From the NCBI RefSeq assembly GCF_030272615.1, contig NC_081405.1, positions 605,106,177 to 605,170,176 of the forward strand: DNA of 64,000 nt. The letters are read 5' to 3'. Shown here piece by piece: positions 10,272 to 22,330 of this stretch (position 1 is its first letter; every line of letters starts with the position of its first letter). The DNA is from Cryptomeria japonica. Its lineage: Eukaryota; Streptophyta; Pinopsida; Cupressales; Cupressaceae. The position numbers and the translations under genes were made by a program. The notes beneath the pieces were generated by a model. That model was not told where the DNA came from, made no database searches, and saw only the letters and a program-made list of their open reading frames with translations.

Positions 10272-11064
10272 CTTGCAATCCTATGGCACTGGCAAAGCAT
10301 TACTCAAGCAACCTTACAATCCTATGGCACTGGCAAAACATTACTCAAGCAACCTTACAATCCTATGGCACCGGCAAGACATTTCACTGGCAAAGCATTA
10401 CTCAAACAAAAGTGCACTGACCTCAGCAAGATCAATCTACACTGGCACCGGCACAGAGGCCGACAGGATTTTTGATATGTAATATTTTGTTTATTATTGT
10501 AAGCCAACTTGGCAAATTGTAAAATGACTCTTGTATATAAAAGAGATCATTGTAGGCATTTGTATGATAAGGATAGGAAGCATAAATAAATTATAAGGCG
10601 GACCTAATGTGCGAATTGTAGGTCAAGGGTATATGTAGAGAACAGAGCAAGAACCGGTACTGAATCTAGCATTGAAGATGCTATTGTAAAGCAGTACAGA
10701 ATATTGGATTTGTGTAAATCCTCATTGTAAGTCAGTGTGACTTCTTATTGAGCAGTGAGCTCTAGGCAGTTGGCCTTCCTGCATGTGTAGGCCCCTATTG
10801 TAAGTAATATTCTCTTATTGGCTAGTAAGTGAATATTGTGGGTCACAAATCCCATCGAGGTTTTTCCCACACCGGGTTTACTCGTTAAACATCTTGTGTT
10901 ATGGTGTTCTTTTCATGTGGATGTTTTTGATTCTATTATTTACATTAATTCTTGCATACCGGTATACTGTTACTTTATGTTCTGCATATTCAGTTCTAAG
11001 AAAATTACATTACCAGTTAGATACTGATTCACCCCCCCTCTCAGTATCTATGGGAACCCTAACA
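10207..11064 (+). repeat. Element A 3' LTR
   Basis: 858 bp, TGTTGGCATATGG to CCCTAACA, followed by the duplicated target TTATG. It differs from the 5' LTR by a short deletion near 10445 and scattered substitutions, many at CCGG sites. TATA box at 10534-10543. Confidence 0.93.
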
Positions 11065-11069
11065 TTATG

Positions 11070-11398
11070 CAGGGTCATAGAGTGTCCTATGACCCCTTAG
11101 GTGTCATTATGGGTCATGTAATGGGTCATAGAGTATCCTATGACCCCTTATGACACCATATGACCCCTTAAGACACCATATGGTGGTGTTATGGATCGTA
11201 TGGTGTTCTAAGGGGTCATATGGTGTCCTATGACCCCTTAGGACACCGTATGACCCCTTAGGTGTCTAATTTTGTAAGCAATATTGGCACTGCTTTTTAT
11301 ATTATAATAATGGTTCATCTTTCCACCTTGGGACACCGTATGACCCCTTAGGACATCATATGCTCCTAAAGGGTCATGTTGTGCTATGTGGGGTTTGA

Positions 11399-11471
<73 letters not shown>

Positions 11472-11640
11472 AGGGAGGGAGATGGGGGGAGAGGAAGACA
11501 TGTCACATGATGTCATTAGGCATCACGTGGGGTCCTAATTGAGCCACACATGTGTTACAACACCATATGACCCCTTAAGACACCATTTGACCCCTTGAGA
11601 TATCATACATGGTCCAAAGAGGTCATTAGGTGTTATGTGG
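11070..11640 (+). repeat. TATGACCCCTTAGGACACC minisatellite
   Basis: Imperfect units of about 19-21 bases built on TATGACCCCTTAGGACACC, in both orientations. One perfect 13-bp inverted pair is 11208-11220 and 11229-11241 with an 8-base loop. The array is interrupted by the duplicated block 11273-11395 and by a (GA)n tract. Element A is inserted in it. Confidence 0.8.
11397..11482 (+). repeat. (GA)n microsatellite
   Basis: A pure GA run followed by GGGA units. A second, shorter GA run is at 11648-11672. Both lie within the minisatellite locus. Confidence 0.95.
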
Positions 11641-11699
11641 GGTCTTGAGAGAGTGAGAGAGAGAGAGAGAGGAATACAATATAGTACAATAAGATATCA

Positions 11700-11935
11700 A
11701 AAGATAATATATATCAATATATGTACATACACATAAAATATCAAAACTCAATACACATACATACACACATATGTGTGTGTATATATACATAATATTATAT
11801 AATATTATATATATTATATATTATATAATATATAATATTATATATATTATATATTATATATATATATACACATTATATATGTATATATACATCAAATATC
11901 ATATTATACATATACATATATGTATACACACACCC
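11700..11935. repeat. AT-rich palindromic repeat
   Basis: Alternating TATA and ATAATAT words with CACA and ACATAC interruptions. Many self-complementary segments. No gene. Confidence 0.9.
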
Positions 11936-12957
11936 ACATTTTAAACACAGGTAGAAGCGCGTACGCATTGTTTTAACTTTAACACCACATGCACACTGCT
12001 TATTGTAAAGACACTGTGTACGTAGTTTTGTTTTAAAAATACCTTGTATGTGTTGTTTATAGTACAGGGAGCCCATATGCGCTTTTGACTATTTAGGCTT
12101 GTGAATAGGCCTGGATGACAAAGCTGTGGATTGGAAGTTTGATTTCCCTCCATTTCCCTCCTTTTTGACATGTTTTGTTTATCAACTTGGTTTCTCGACT
12201 TTGTCATCATTGGGTTTACACTTCATCAAGTGGGTATTTCTAAAATTGTCACCATATTTTTGCCCATCTTCTGAGCTTTCTACCATATAATTTTTTTAAA
12301 GTTTGAATAGCAATAACATTTTATTATTGAATTTCTTTTACCAGTGTCTCCATAGTTCTCAGAGACATATGTGTACCATTTTTTAATAACTTTTGATCTA
12401 CTTATACAAATTTAAAAACTTTATATATTATTGTAGTGCACTTGATTCTTTACAGTTTTAAAAAACAAAAATTGTATTTTCAATTGTTTTGGTGCAAGTT
12501 ATACTTCACACACGAACAGGTATCTGATTTTCAAGATGTGCTCGATTGGAAAAATCATAAATAAAAAATACTCAACAAAAAAGTACAAAAAAGTACACAA
12601 CTTCTAGTTCTCACTCTTAACTATCTTTCTGCCAAAGGATTTGTCAAAATACTAAATATAGCTATGACTTTTTTGATGGGCACATCAGACACTATGTTAT
12701 GTTTTTCAGAAAAAATCAAGGTTTGTTTTTCATGTGGGAAGGATTTGACCCCCTTAATCTTATCCAATTTTGAAAAAATTTAGTAGTTTGTAAACTAAAT
12801 TAAAAGTACTATAATATTTATTCTTTGATTATCTTCATATCTTGAGTGGATGACTTTCAATTTTCACCTCCAATTTTAGGTTCACCTGATTTCAAAAAAA
12901 AAAAGTGTCCACTTATACCCCCCTTTTTGCACACCATCTTTGTGGAATTACCCAAGT
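11936..12957. other. Unassigned stretch
   Basis: About 1 kb, AT-rich, without coding or terminal-repeat signals that I can support. It borders the decayed copia fragment X. Confidence 0.5.
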
Positions 12958-13723
12958 CTCGGATGGAAGATTGCAATATAGCTAACGTACCCATGCTAAA
13001 GAGGTGTAAACTAAGAAAAAATGATGAATCTCCATTGACAAATCAAAAAAGATATAGATCAATGATTAGAAGTTTGTTGTATCTAATAGCCTTTAGGCCT
13101 AATATAATGCATGTTGTATATATGCATGGCTGCACAGTTTCAAGCTGCTCCAAAGGAAACTCATGCAAAGGCAACCATAAGGATCTTCAATTATCTACAA
13201 CATAAAAAATATTATCGTTGGTGGTATCCTAAAGGAAAAGATTTTGATTTACATGGCTATATAGATGTTGATTGGGCAGGATGCGTTGATGATAGAAAGA
13301 GCACTAGTGGTGGTACATTCTTTCTTGAAAGCAAATTGGTTTCCTGGCACAACAAGAAACAAGATTGTGTGTCTTTGTCTACTACAGAGGCAGAATATAT
13401 AGTTGCTACTTCAAGTTGCACTCAACTACTGTGGATAAAACAAACCTTGAAGGACATCAAAGTAGATTATGAAAAACTAGTACCAATTCTTTGTGATAAT
13501 ACCAATGTTATTAACATATCAAAGAATCATGTGATGCATTATAAAACAAAGCATATAGCTATCAAGCATCATTTTTTAAGGGAAAAGGTTGCATCTCAAG
13601 AAGTTTGGCTAGAGTATGTGGCTACAAAGGATAAGGTTGTAGACATTTTTATGAAGCCGCTTCCCAAGGAGATATTTGTGTTTGTGAGATGGAAGTTGAG
13701 GGTTTTACCCCTTTCTTCCTTAT
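12958..13723 (+). pseudogene. Copia fragment X: RT tail and RNase H
   Basis: The first part (12961-13120) has the RT end with LRKNDESPL and RSLLYL. After a frameshift near 13110 the RNase H domain is long and open: [54 protein letters not shown] and MKPLP. The Asp, Glu, Asp and His expected of copia RNase H are present. RNase H removes the RNA strand during reverse transcription. Upstream RT, integrase and gag are absent, so X is 5'-truncated. Confidence 0.88.
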
Positions 13724-14038
13724 GATGTGTTCTTGCAAGGAGGGGTTCTTCTAAGGGGGTGCATCTAGATTATTCAATTTGTCCTTGTTGTACAGTTTAT
13801 TTCAAAGAGATATTTTAGTGAGATGAAGCATAGTCTTATACCTTATTGCCAGTGGCGGAGTAAGAAGGCCTCCTTTGCCATTGTTTTTAAAGGGGGAGAA
13901 GATAAGAATGATTGACATCAATGCCAAAGTGGGAGATTTTTGGCATTGGATTATCATTGATGTCAACATCCACTTGACAGAGAGAGAAGAAGAAATGTCG
14001 AGAAGGGAAATGGATTTTTCCATTTTGCAGGTATTTAG
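13724..14038 (+). repeat. 3' end of copia fragment X: polypurine tracts and truncated LTR
   Basis: Polypurine words at 13752 (AAGGGGGTG), 13889 (AAAGGGGGAG) and 13925 (CAAAGTGGGAGA) lead to a decayed LTR start (TTTTTGGCATTGG, about 13936). TTGACATCAATG (13912-13923) is the exact complement of CATTGATGTCAA (13955-13966), the same junction hairpin as in the intact elements. The LTR is cut at 14038 by element B and should resume at 32330. Its far end is not recognisable. Confidence 0.7.
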
Positions 14039-15560
14039 TGTTGGCATTTTGGCATTTAGTTTTCATTGATGTCAACTGGCATGATGGATATCTACATGAG
14101 TGTGAGCAGACAGAATGAAGGGTTACCGGTAAAGCATAAACCGGTCTAAAGGATGGTTAATTGTTTATGATGAAGAGGCAGAATGTTAAAAGTTGTCACA
14201 AACCACTGGAGGTGAAGATGTGTTACCGGTATAGTGTGCACTACCGGTTAGCAGAAGAAGAAGGCCTTACCAATAAAGGGGTGTAAAGGTATGAGTTTTA
14301 TGAATGTTCAAGTTTGAACCGACTATGTGTCGGTGAGATAAGTGATTGACTATGGTGATGTCAAGTAGAGCCAAGGTGGAAAATAGGCAGAGGTTGGTAA
14401 AACCATCATCGACACAGTTGCTGAAACTGTCTGTCAATATAAATGAAACAACCACAAATCATGGGATTGTAACTGACTGTTGCAGCTCGAGGAAGAAACA
14501 ATGATAGATGAAGGCCAAGGAGTAGTTGGCGCCTAGATCAATGCGAAGAAAATCCAATTTAGGAAGACCTCAAAAAGAAAACAGCTGAAGCGTTTTATGG
14601 GTCGATAGATTTCAAGGCAGGAGATCTTGTTCGAGATTTCTATTTTCAAAAAATATGCATTGGATAATGGAATCCATGTACAGCTGCATCCTTGAAGGAT
14701 AGGTGATTGATCCAAGACAAGTTGGATCGGATCTAATGAAGATTGTGTCGAGAAGAGGAAACCCTAACCACTCCAAAGTTTGAATTGCTTTCTAGTGGGA
14801 AATCATGGGATAAAAGAGGAGAGCTCAAAAAAGAGGGTGTTGATGTTGCGGAGAAGAGGAAGAGAAAAGAAAGAGATTTACTAAAAGGGAAGAATTGCTA
14901 GCCTAAAAAATAGTTGTTGTATATGTGATCAAGCATACCGGTGAGAGGATTCTATCGACATAACTACAATTTTGCATTTGAGCCTAACCGGCAAGGTGTG
15001 ACTGAGCAGGCAACATCCAAGTGTGACACAGAGTGTTGAGAGACTATGTGAGAGAGGGAAAAAAAAATAATAGAGGACGAGAATTAGAGAAAGTAATCTC
15101 ACAACCGGTAGTGTGAGATTCTGTGGAGGAGAAAATATTGTCAACCGGCATTGAGTTAGTTGGTCAAAGAGTTGCAGAAGTCATTTGCAACAAGAAGCCT
15201 TAATTGTATTCAAATAGTATTTCAATATACATCACCAAGTTGAAGCTTGGTGTAGGGGGTGGTGCTCCTTGGGTTGGTGCCCTGAATCTTTGTAATTTAG
15301 TGTTTTACTTGTGAGGCTGGATTGGAGCAGTAGTCTTCAGCAGCTTTTCTCACCAAGGTTTTTCCCACTTTGGGTTTTCCTCATAAATCTGGTGTTGAGA
15401 GTTACATTTGTGTGAATGATCTCTTTGGCTTTCTTTCTTGTTCTACTAGTTTGATTGTTCAATGTTTAAGTGAATAACTGATATTCTGAAGTTTATTTGA
15501 AAGTGAAGAAGTTAGGAACCACTGATTCACCCCCCTCTCAGTGGTACTCTGTGTTCAACA
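14039..15560 (+). repeat. Element B 5' LTR
   Basis: 1,522 bp, from TGTTGGCATTTTGG to GTGTTCAACA. A TATAAAT at 14438-14444 is the likely TATA box. CACCAAGGTTTTTCCC near 15351 and the C-run before CTCAGTGG near 15530 match the U5 module seen in the other elements. The primer site ATTGGTATCAGAG at 15561 then diverges (AAAGG). Confidence 0.92.
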
Positions 15561-15625
15561 ATTGGTATCAGAGAAAGGTTCCTGGTTATCTTTAAGCCTT
15601 GGGTATATTCTGGACTTTGAACACA

Positions 15626-17820
15626 ATGGCAAGAAATGAGTCTACTTCCTCAAAAGCCCCCATGTTTGATGGATCCAACTATGCCTTCTGGAGTAGAAGA
15701 ATGGAGACATATATTTCCTCCTTGGGTTTTGATGTGTGGATGTTTGTCAAGAATGGGTATGTTGTTCCTAATGCTCCTCCCTCTGATCTAGATGCCAAAA
15801 AGGAGTATGAGAATAATGAAAAGGCCAAACATGCTATCTTGAGTGAACTGTCTGATAATAAATTTGTCAAAGTCATGCATTGTGTTTCAACAAAGGAGAC
15901 TTGGGACAAATTACAGAGGTTGTTTGAAGGAGATGCAAAGTCAAAGAAGCCAAACTGCAAACACTAAGGGGCCAACATGAAAGCATTAAAATGCAAGATG
16001 ATGAAAATATTGCAGAATATCTTCACAAATTTGATGAAACGGTGAATACTATTAGAGGACTTGGAGAAGAGATTGTAGATGATATTCTTGTCAAGAAGGT
16101 ACTTAGATCTCTCACACCCAAGTACAATACTAAGGTGTCTGCCATAGAATAAGCCAAGGATCTGAAGACCTTTACAATGGATGGGTTATTTGGCTCTTTG
16201 ATAGCCTATGAGATGAGAACAACTGCTGATAATTTCTCAAGAAAAGAATCAGCATTCAACATCACCAAAAACGGCAAAGAAGCAACTACTCATTAAGAAT
16301 CTAGTGAAGACTCTGATGCAAAAGTAGAAAACTTTGTCAGGAAGCTCAAAAGAGGATCCGGTCGATACAAAGGAAAGCTACCACTTAAATGTTTCAACTA
16401 TAGGAAGGTAGGACACTTTGTGGAAAATTGCCCTCACAAAAAACCCGGTGGAGATGAGTCAAGAGAGTTCAGAAGATCTACTGGCAAAGATAAAGAAAGG
16501 AACAACTACCAGCAAGGAAGGAGAGGCTACCGAAACTAGAACAACCTATATACTATTGAGGATGACACAACAGATCAAGAAAATGCATTAGAAGATGATT
16601 ACCATGAGAACAACAGAAAAGTCAATCTCTGCATGGCAATTGATAGACCTATTGATGAAGATGAGGAAGAGGAGGATATTGAAGTTGAAGTGGATTTGGA
16701 GAGTGAACTTATTAGTTCTCTTGAGGAATTGATTAAAACAAGAAGACAACTCAAGAGGGTTAAGCTTGTTGTAGTAGATGAACAAGATCTCTTGAAGCAA
16801 TCTCTGGATGATTCTAGTCAAGTTATATCTGACTTGAAATTGCAGCTGGAAGAAACTAAGAGGATTTGTGAAGCTACAGTCTTTGATCAAAGAAAGAAGG
16901 AAAAGGAGCATCAAGAGTTGGAAGCAGAAATAGTAAAACTCATAAAGGAGCTTGAATAAAGTAAGAAAAAAATAAAAATAAGGAGCAAGTATGAAGGCAA
17001 CACTGAGGCCTTAGACAAGATGTTGAGCAAACAAAATAAATCCAAAGACACTGGTGGCTTAGGATTTGAAGAAGGTCAAAGTTCAACCCACGAAGATAAA
17101 TCAGGCAAAGAAATAATGTTTACCTCTTCAATTAAAGGTGAAGAAAAGAAGACATTCATTGTAGGCAAGGATACCGACAAAAATACATGCAGATGTTGTT
17201 GGAAATCACCACTCAAATCGGTATACAGCAATGAACCAGAGGTAACACTTCTTGTACCAACATGCAGATCCAAGGAGAAATGCAAGAATTGACCATGAAG
17301 GATTCACCAGACTCAACAACATGAAGGGAAGACCCCCAATGAGGTAGTTCCATTCAAGACCAAGACAATCTAATCGGTATGTTTCAAACTTTCATGGTTA
17401 CTATTACCGATGTAACAAATTTGGGCATAGAATAGTTGACTGTAGATTAATCAATAAGCCCTCTATGAGTTATGAAAGTAGAAATCCATTTAATGCACTA
17501 TGGGATATGAATGTTGTCTGTTATCAATGCAATGGATATGGTCATAAGAGTTTTGATTGTAGAAAGAATAAACTAGTACCCTACAATAATTTTAAGGATG
17601 TTCCCTTAAATGAAAATGTAAAATTCTATAACTATCAAGAGTTTGGACACATAGAAAAGTTTTTGAAAAACTGGAAGATCAAACAAAGAAGACAAATCTG
17701 GATCAAGAGCCAGAAACTGAACCTGAGCTCAATATAGCAGCTGACAAGAAGGAGATCAAACCAGTGTGGGTTGAGAATGAAAAGGAAAAGGTTGAATCAA
17801 GTCTCATAGTATAGACTTCC
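15626..17820 (+). pseudogene. Element B gag
   Basis: ATG 15626 opens MARNESTSSKAPMFDGSNY, then FWSRRMETYI, a UBN2-type shell domain. A frameshift near 15945 moves the frame; stops occur at 16150, 16294 and 16537 among others. The first knuckle at about 16388 reads CFNYRKVGHFVENC. A long acidic coiled coil follows (16630-17015), then GLGFEEGQSS and three more knuckles: YYRCNKFGH (first Cys lost), CYQCNGYGH (intact) and FYNYQEFGH (Cys residues lost). The coiled coil, the GxGFxxGxSS motif and the knuckle cluster match the gag-like protein of elements A, C and D. Confidence 0.85.
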
Positions 17821-18986
17821 CTACATGCTGAAAGGAAAAATCTATGGGTTGTAGATAGTGGTTGCTCAAACCATATGACTGGTGACAAAAGGAAATTCAT
17901 CAAACTTGAAGACTAGAATGGTGGTTATATAAGGTTTGGAGACAACTCCTCCATCAAAATAAAGGGAAAAGGAACTCTAAGCATTGATGGAAAACTGAAG
18001 GCACATGATGTATATCATGTGGAAGGCCTAAAGCACAATCTGTTGAGCATGAGTCAGATGTGTGACAAAGGTTACAAATTTACCATTGACTCAACCGGTT
18101 GCTAGATAAAGAAAGATAGTACTAGTAAAGTTGTGGCATAAGGAAATAGAACAGGTGGAAATGTTTATAATCCGAAGGAATGCTATGAGTCCCAAAGTAT
18201 GTTAGGACAAGTAGATGAAAGTTGGTTGTGGCACCGAAGATTAGGACACATAAATTTTGATAACCTAGTTGCAGTAAGCAAAACAGGGTGTGTAAGGAAT
18301 ATTCCACCCATCATCAAACTGGTAAACACATTTTGTGATGATTGTGTAAAAGTTAAGAAAACTAAAGTGAGCTTCATAACAAAAGAGCACAACACCTCAA
18401 GACCACTTGAAATCGTGCATACAGATCTATGTTGTCCAAATCGAACAAGAGCACTTGCCGGTGAAATATATTTTATGCTCTTTATTGATGACTACTCAAG
18501 AATGACATGGGTCACCTTTCTACAAGATAAATCACAAACATTTAAAAGATTCAAGATCTCTCGAAAGATGGTGGAAAAAGAAAGTGGGTACAGGTTAAAA
18601 TACCTAACATCAGATAGGGGTGGAGAGTTTACATCAAATGAATTTGAAGATTATTGTGAAAAACATGGAATTAGAAGGCAATACTCTGCTCCTAGGACAC
18701 CACAACAACAAGGTATGGTAGAAAGGAAGAACAGGATAGTCAAGGAGATGGCCAAAACCATGTTAAATGAGGCTAGTCTACCAGACACATATTGGAAAGA
18801 AGTTGTTCATACTACTACATATACCTTAAACCAATTTCAATTAAGAACAAACAACAAAATGACACCTTATGAGTTTTGGTATGACTAGAAGCCTTCGGTC
18901 AAATACTTCAAAGTTTTTGGAAGCAAGTGTTTTATCAAGAAAGACATGAATGGTCTAGGAAGTTTTGACTCCAGAAGTGATGAAGG
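17821..18986 (+). pseudogene. Element B protease and integrase core
   Basis: WVVDSGCSNHMTG (about 17840-17880) is the aspartic protease active site (D-S-G). The integrase zinc-binding HHCC region follows (HRRLGH ... CDDCVK, 18229-18348). The catalytic triad of the core is visible as HTDLC (18418-18432), TSDRGGEF (about 18608) and GMVERKNR (about 18715). Stops at about 17914, 18103 and 18138 and after WYD at 18886 disable it. The frame stops at 18986 where the CACTA element is inserted. Removing the insertion and one AGG makes the reading frame continuous with 28771 onward. Confidence 0.92.
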
Positions 18987-19012
18987 CACTAGTATATTTG
19001 GGCCTAATTTCC
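18987..19012 (+). repeat. CACTA left terminal inverted repeat
   Basis: CACTAGTATATTTGGGCC plus a few more bases matching the complement of 28742-28767 with a one-base gap and a few mismatches. Confidence 0.9.
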
Positions 19013-19280
19013 AATGGCTAATTGTCAGATTTGCGATGACCAAATGTCAGGCTTCTGATAAACTTTACCGTCGAAAACTCATCGTTGGGATTCCTGATGA
19101 TGCCATTTGCGTCGGTCTTCTGACGTTGTTATGAACTCCCCCAATGGCGGCTATATTGGCGAATTTCCATTGGATGTTATGATTGCTCCTCGACGACCAT
19201 CTGACATGGCAGTGACGTTGGATATATAGCATCCTTGTCGGACATTCCATTAGTTGTCATCAGAATTCCGACAGCAAGAG

Positions 19281-20386
19281 ATGATGTGGGTCAAACGGCT
19301 TTGCCATCAGTGAATGAAAGCATTGAACGAGTTCTATTTTTAAAAAGTGCATTAAACATTTTAATTTATTTGATTCAGTGTTATTTGCAAAAAATGATTA
19401 TCAATGATGTTTCATTTCTCCAAGAATTGTCTAGGATCTTTCCGTCAGATAATATGTAACATCGAATGACTAAATTTTTTCTTTACAAATTCTTATTTAA
19501 TTTAATTATTATCTGAGCGTGAATTAAAATTTATATCTGTACGGAAGCAGAACATACAAGCTTTAGAGTCATGTGCAAGAAAATTTCCTAAAAGAAAGCA
19601 AGCAGGCATTATCTTGAATGACATAGAAACAAGCTCATCAGTTGCCTAGAAGAGAGCAATTGGAGAAAAGAAGAGGAAAGTGTTAAAGGGTGATAAATAG
19701 ATAGAGAGTATGCAATACAAACAAACAATGTCTGGAGTGTCTGATGTGATGTCTCTAATTTATATCAGAGGAACTAATTGGTTTTGGAGTTCCTATTAAA
19801 CCTATTGGGCCATGCTTTGGAGGAAATCAATGTGTTCATGCAAGGAGCACCTTTTTTCTATTATGAGAATGATGGTTTTGCACCGAAGGATATTTGGAAG
19901 TCAATATCCAAAAATTTCTATAGTGTGGAACAAGAGTTGGCGGACTCGAAGTATAATTGTCAACTTTCAGAAGACCAAGAGGTTATGTACACAATCTCCC
20001 AATAGAAGAGTGATTTCAAGAATTACCTCTCCCCCCATGACTATTCAGGAAGCACTTCCTCAAACAAAGGACTATTGGCCTCCATGGGATCAAAGAAAAA
20101 AATTGAATCATAGACTCTAGACGATGTGGTGGTGTCCTTCATGAAGAACTCTACACTATAATTGAAAATTCATGAGGGAAACTACAAGATAGTGAAGAGA
20201 AATACAATCTTGAAAAGTGGGAAGAATGGATCTTGGTTTGGGTGGGGCCAAGTCAAGTGGCTCCTCTAGAGTTTGACAAGATAGAAATCATATTAGGATT
20301 TGAAAAAGATCACACTCATGGAACTTCATGTGAGAGTGATCGATTGCAGTGTTTGGGTAATGCATTCCAAATAGATATAGTTGCAT
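19281..20386 (+). repeat. Large inverted repeat, left arm
   Basis: About 1.1 kb that pairs with 20431-21536 over its whole length, ending at GTTGCAT (20380-20386). A 44-base spacer separates the arms. Arms remain highly similar with scattered substitutions. The half nearest the spacer (from about 19838) is DRM methyltransferase coding sequence; the outer part is of unknown origin, perhaps intron or 5' flank of the same gene. Confidence 0.9.
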
Positions 20387-20404
20387 GCCATCAGGATAAA
20401 AGTC
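19838..20404 (+). pseudogene. DRM-type DNA methyltransferase fragment, sense copy
   Basis: In successive frames the sequence reads GAPFFYYENDGFAPKDIW, SISKNFYSVEQELADSKY, then TIQEALPQTKDYWPPWD, then WILVWVGPSQVAPLE, EIILGFEKDHTHG and LQCLGNAFQIDIVA. This is the order found in the C-terminal part of plant DRM proteins, de novo methyltransferases of RNA-directed DNA methylation, whose motifs IX and X precede motif I. Frameshifts near 20000 and about 20150 and stops break it. Motif IV, which holds the catalytic Pro-Cys, is absent, so no enzyme can be made. It was probably copied from a host DRM gene. Confidence 0.82.
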
Positions 20405-20411
20405 TTTAATC

Positions 20412-20985
20412 AAGACATTACCCATTTGGAATGCAACTGTATCTATTTGTAATGCATTACCCAAACACCACAATTGATCACTCGCACACGAAGCTCCACG
20501 AGTGTGATCTTTTTCAAATCCTAATATGATTTCTATCTCATCAACCTCTAGAGGAGCCACCTAACTTGGCCCCACCCAAACCAAGATCCATTCTTCCCAC
20601 TTTTCAAGATTGTATTTCTCTTCACTATCTTGCAGTTTCCCTCATGAATTTTCAATTATAGTGCAAAGTTCTTCATGAAGGACACCACCACATCGTCTAG
20701 AGTCTATGCTTCAATTTTTTTCTTTGATCCCATGGAGGCCAATAGTCCTTTGTCTGAGGAAGTGCTTCCTGAATAGTCATGGGGGGGAGAGGTAATGCTT
20801 GAAATTTTCGTTCTATTGGGAGATTGTGTACATAACCTCTTGGTCTTCTGAAAACTAAAAATTACTTCGAGTCAGCCAACTCTGGTTCCACACTATAGAA
20901 ATTTTTGGATATTGAATTCCAAATATCCCTCGGTGCAAAAGTATCATTCTCATAATAGAAAAAAGGTGCTCCTTGCATGAACACA
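20412..20985 (-). pseudogene. DRM-type DNA methyltransferase fragment, inverted copy
   Basis: The minus strand of the right arm encodes the same stretch: MAPLEVDEIEIILGFEKDHT, then LGNALQIDTVA, and past the arm edge LIKDFYPDG. At its far end lies the FFYYEN region. It runs into the antisense of the left arm, so the open frame here is part DRM sense, part antisense. Together with the sense copy it makes a head-to-head inverted duplication. Confidence 0.8.
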
Positions 20986-21536
20986 TTGATTTCCTCCAAG
21001 CGTGGCCCAATAGGTTTTGCAGGAACTCCAGAACCAGTTAGTCCCTCCAGACATAAATTAGAGATGTCACATCAGGCACTCTAGACATTGTTTATTTGTA
21101 TTGCATACTATCTATCTATTTATCACCCTTAAACACTTTCCTCTGCCATTCTCCAATTGCTCTCTTCTAGGCAGCTGATGAGCTTGTTTCCATGTCATTC
21201 AAGATAATGCCTGCTTGCTTTCTTTTAGGAAATTTGCTTGCACATGACTCTTCAACTTGTATGTTCTGCTTCCGTACAGATATAAATTTTAATTCATGCT
21301 CAGTTAATAATTAAATAAAATAAGCATTTGTAATGAAAAGATTTAGTCATTCGATGTTACATATTATCTGATGGAAAGATCCTAGACAATTCTTGGAGAA
21401 AGGAAACATCATTGATAATCATTTTGTGCAAATAACACTGAATCAAATAAATTAAAAATGTTTCATGTAACTTTTAAAAGTAGAACTCATTCAATGCTTT
21501 CATGCACTGACGGCAAAGTCGTCTGACCCACACCAT
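20431..21536 (-). repeat. Large inverted repeat, right arm
   Basis: Complement of 19281-20386. It starts ATGCAAC (20431-20437) and ends near CCACACCAT (21528-21536). A transcript through both arms would fold into a hairpin of about 1.1 kb. Confidence 0.9.
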
Positions 21537-21949
21537 TATGCATAATAGAACAAATCAATATAATAGGCTATTATAAATAATATATACAAAAATATGAAAG
21601 AACATTAAATTACCATTACAAACCCATAAACCATTAAATAGTGAAAATAGATATCAATTTGTAAATGTCTCCCTATAAACACCACAACCATAACCAAAAC
21701 AAAAAAAATTCTTACCCGCAAAAACTTAGCTGGTGAGTTGCAAGTCTACAACATCTCTCAGATGATCAAACTGTTTCTTAATGTTGTTCTTTTGGTTAGT
21801 CAATGGATTTAGTTGCATGTTCAAGTTTTCTATTTGAAGCCTTCTATTTCCCTATATTTGAGACATAATAAAATTCTTGTGAGTAGGAAATTGATTCAGG
21901 AGTTACATGTGAAGAATTTGGCAAAGTAAATGATGACAATCAAACTAAA
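21537..21949. other. Unassigned stretch of the CACTA interior
   Basis: About 400 bases between the large inverted repeat and the first small hairpin unit. AT-rich; no motif recognised. Confidence 0.5.
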
Positions 21950-21954
21950 ATTTT

Positions 21955-22330
21955 ATCTGTCTTGATTAAAGAATGTTATCCTGATGGCATTAAATTAAAG
22001 TTCTTTCTTTATTTTTTGGTGATCTCTGGAGTAGAGGTTGCTTTGCATCAACCTAGGATACATTTAACTTGTGTTGTATCTGCAGAAATATCTATCCTAG
22101 GATGATGCAATGCAACCTCTACTCCACCAATACCAGATAGAAGAGAAAGTACTTTAATTTAAAGTCATCACGATAAAATGCTTTCAAGACATATATTAGG
22201 TATAAAAGGAAGCCTACCCTGTCATTTGAAGGGGTTTACCTACAATTCAAGTGATCTCTTAATTATAAAATCAATTCAATTCCAAGTGAACATGCAATCA
22301 AGCATTCGTCAAGAATTGAAGGAGAAATCA
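21955..22330 (+). repeat. Hairpin unit 1, direct repeat of unit 2
   Basis: Matches 22745-23115 closely. It contains an inner inverted repeat: 21976-22060 pairs with 22093-22176, arms of about 85 bases and a 32-base loop. The left arm encodes YPDGIKLKFFLYFLVISG then VEVALHQ, a decayed copy of the DRM motif I region. The right arm is the same in antisense. Confidence 0.85.

Larger units (their letters stand above)
4496..11064 (+). mobile_element. Element A: pol-less LTR retrotransposon, complete
   Basis: The element starts TGTTGGC and ends CCTAACA, flanked by the 5-bp duplication TTATG (4491-4495 and 11065-11069). LTRs are 881 and 858 bp. Order: LTR, primer site ATTGGTATCAGAGCC at 5377, gag-like pseudogene 5448-6605, ORF2 pseudogene 6912-9978, polypurine tract 10195-10203, LTR. 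In 4.8 kb of internal sequence I find no protease, integrase or reverse transcriptase motif in any frame. It must have relied on proteins from another element. Primer site, polypurine tract and LTR modules point to a copia helper. Confidence 0.93.
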
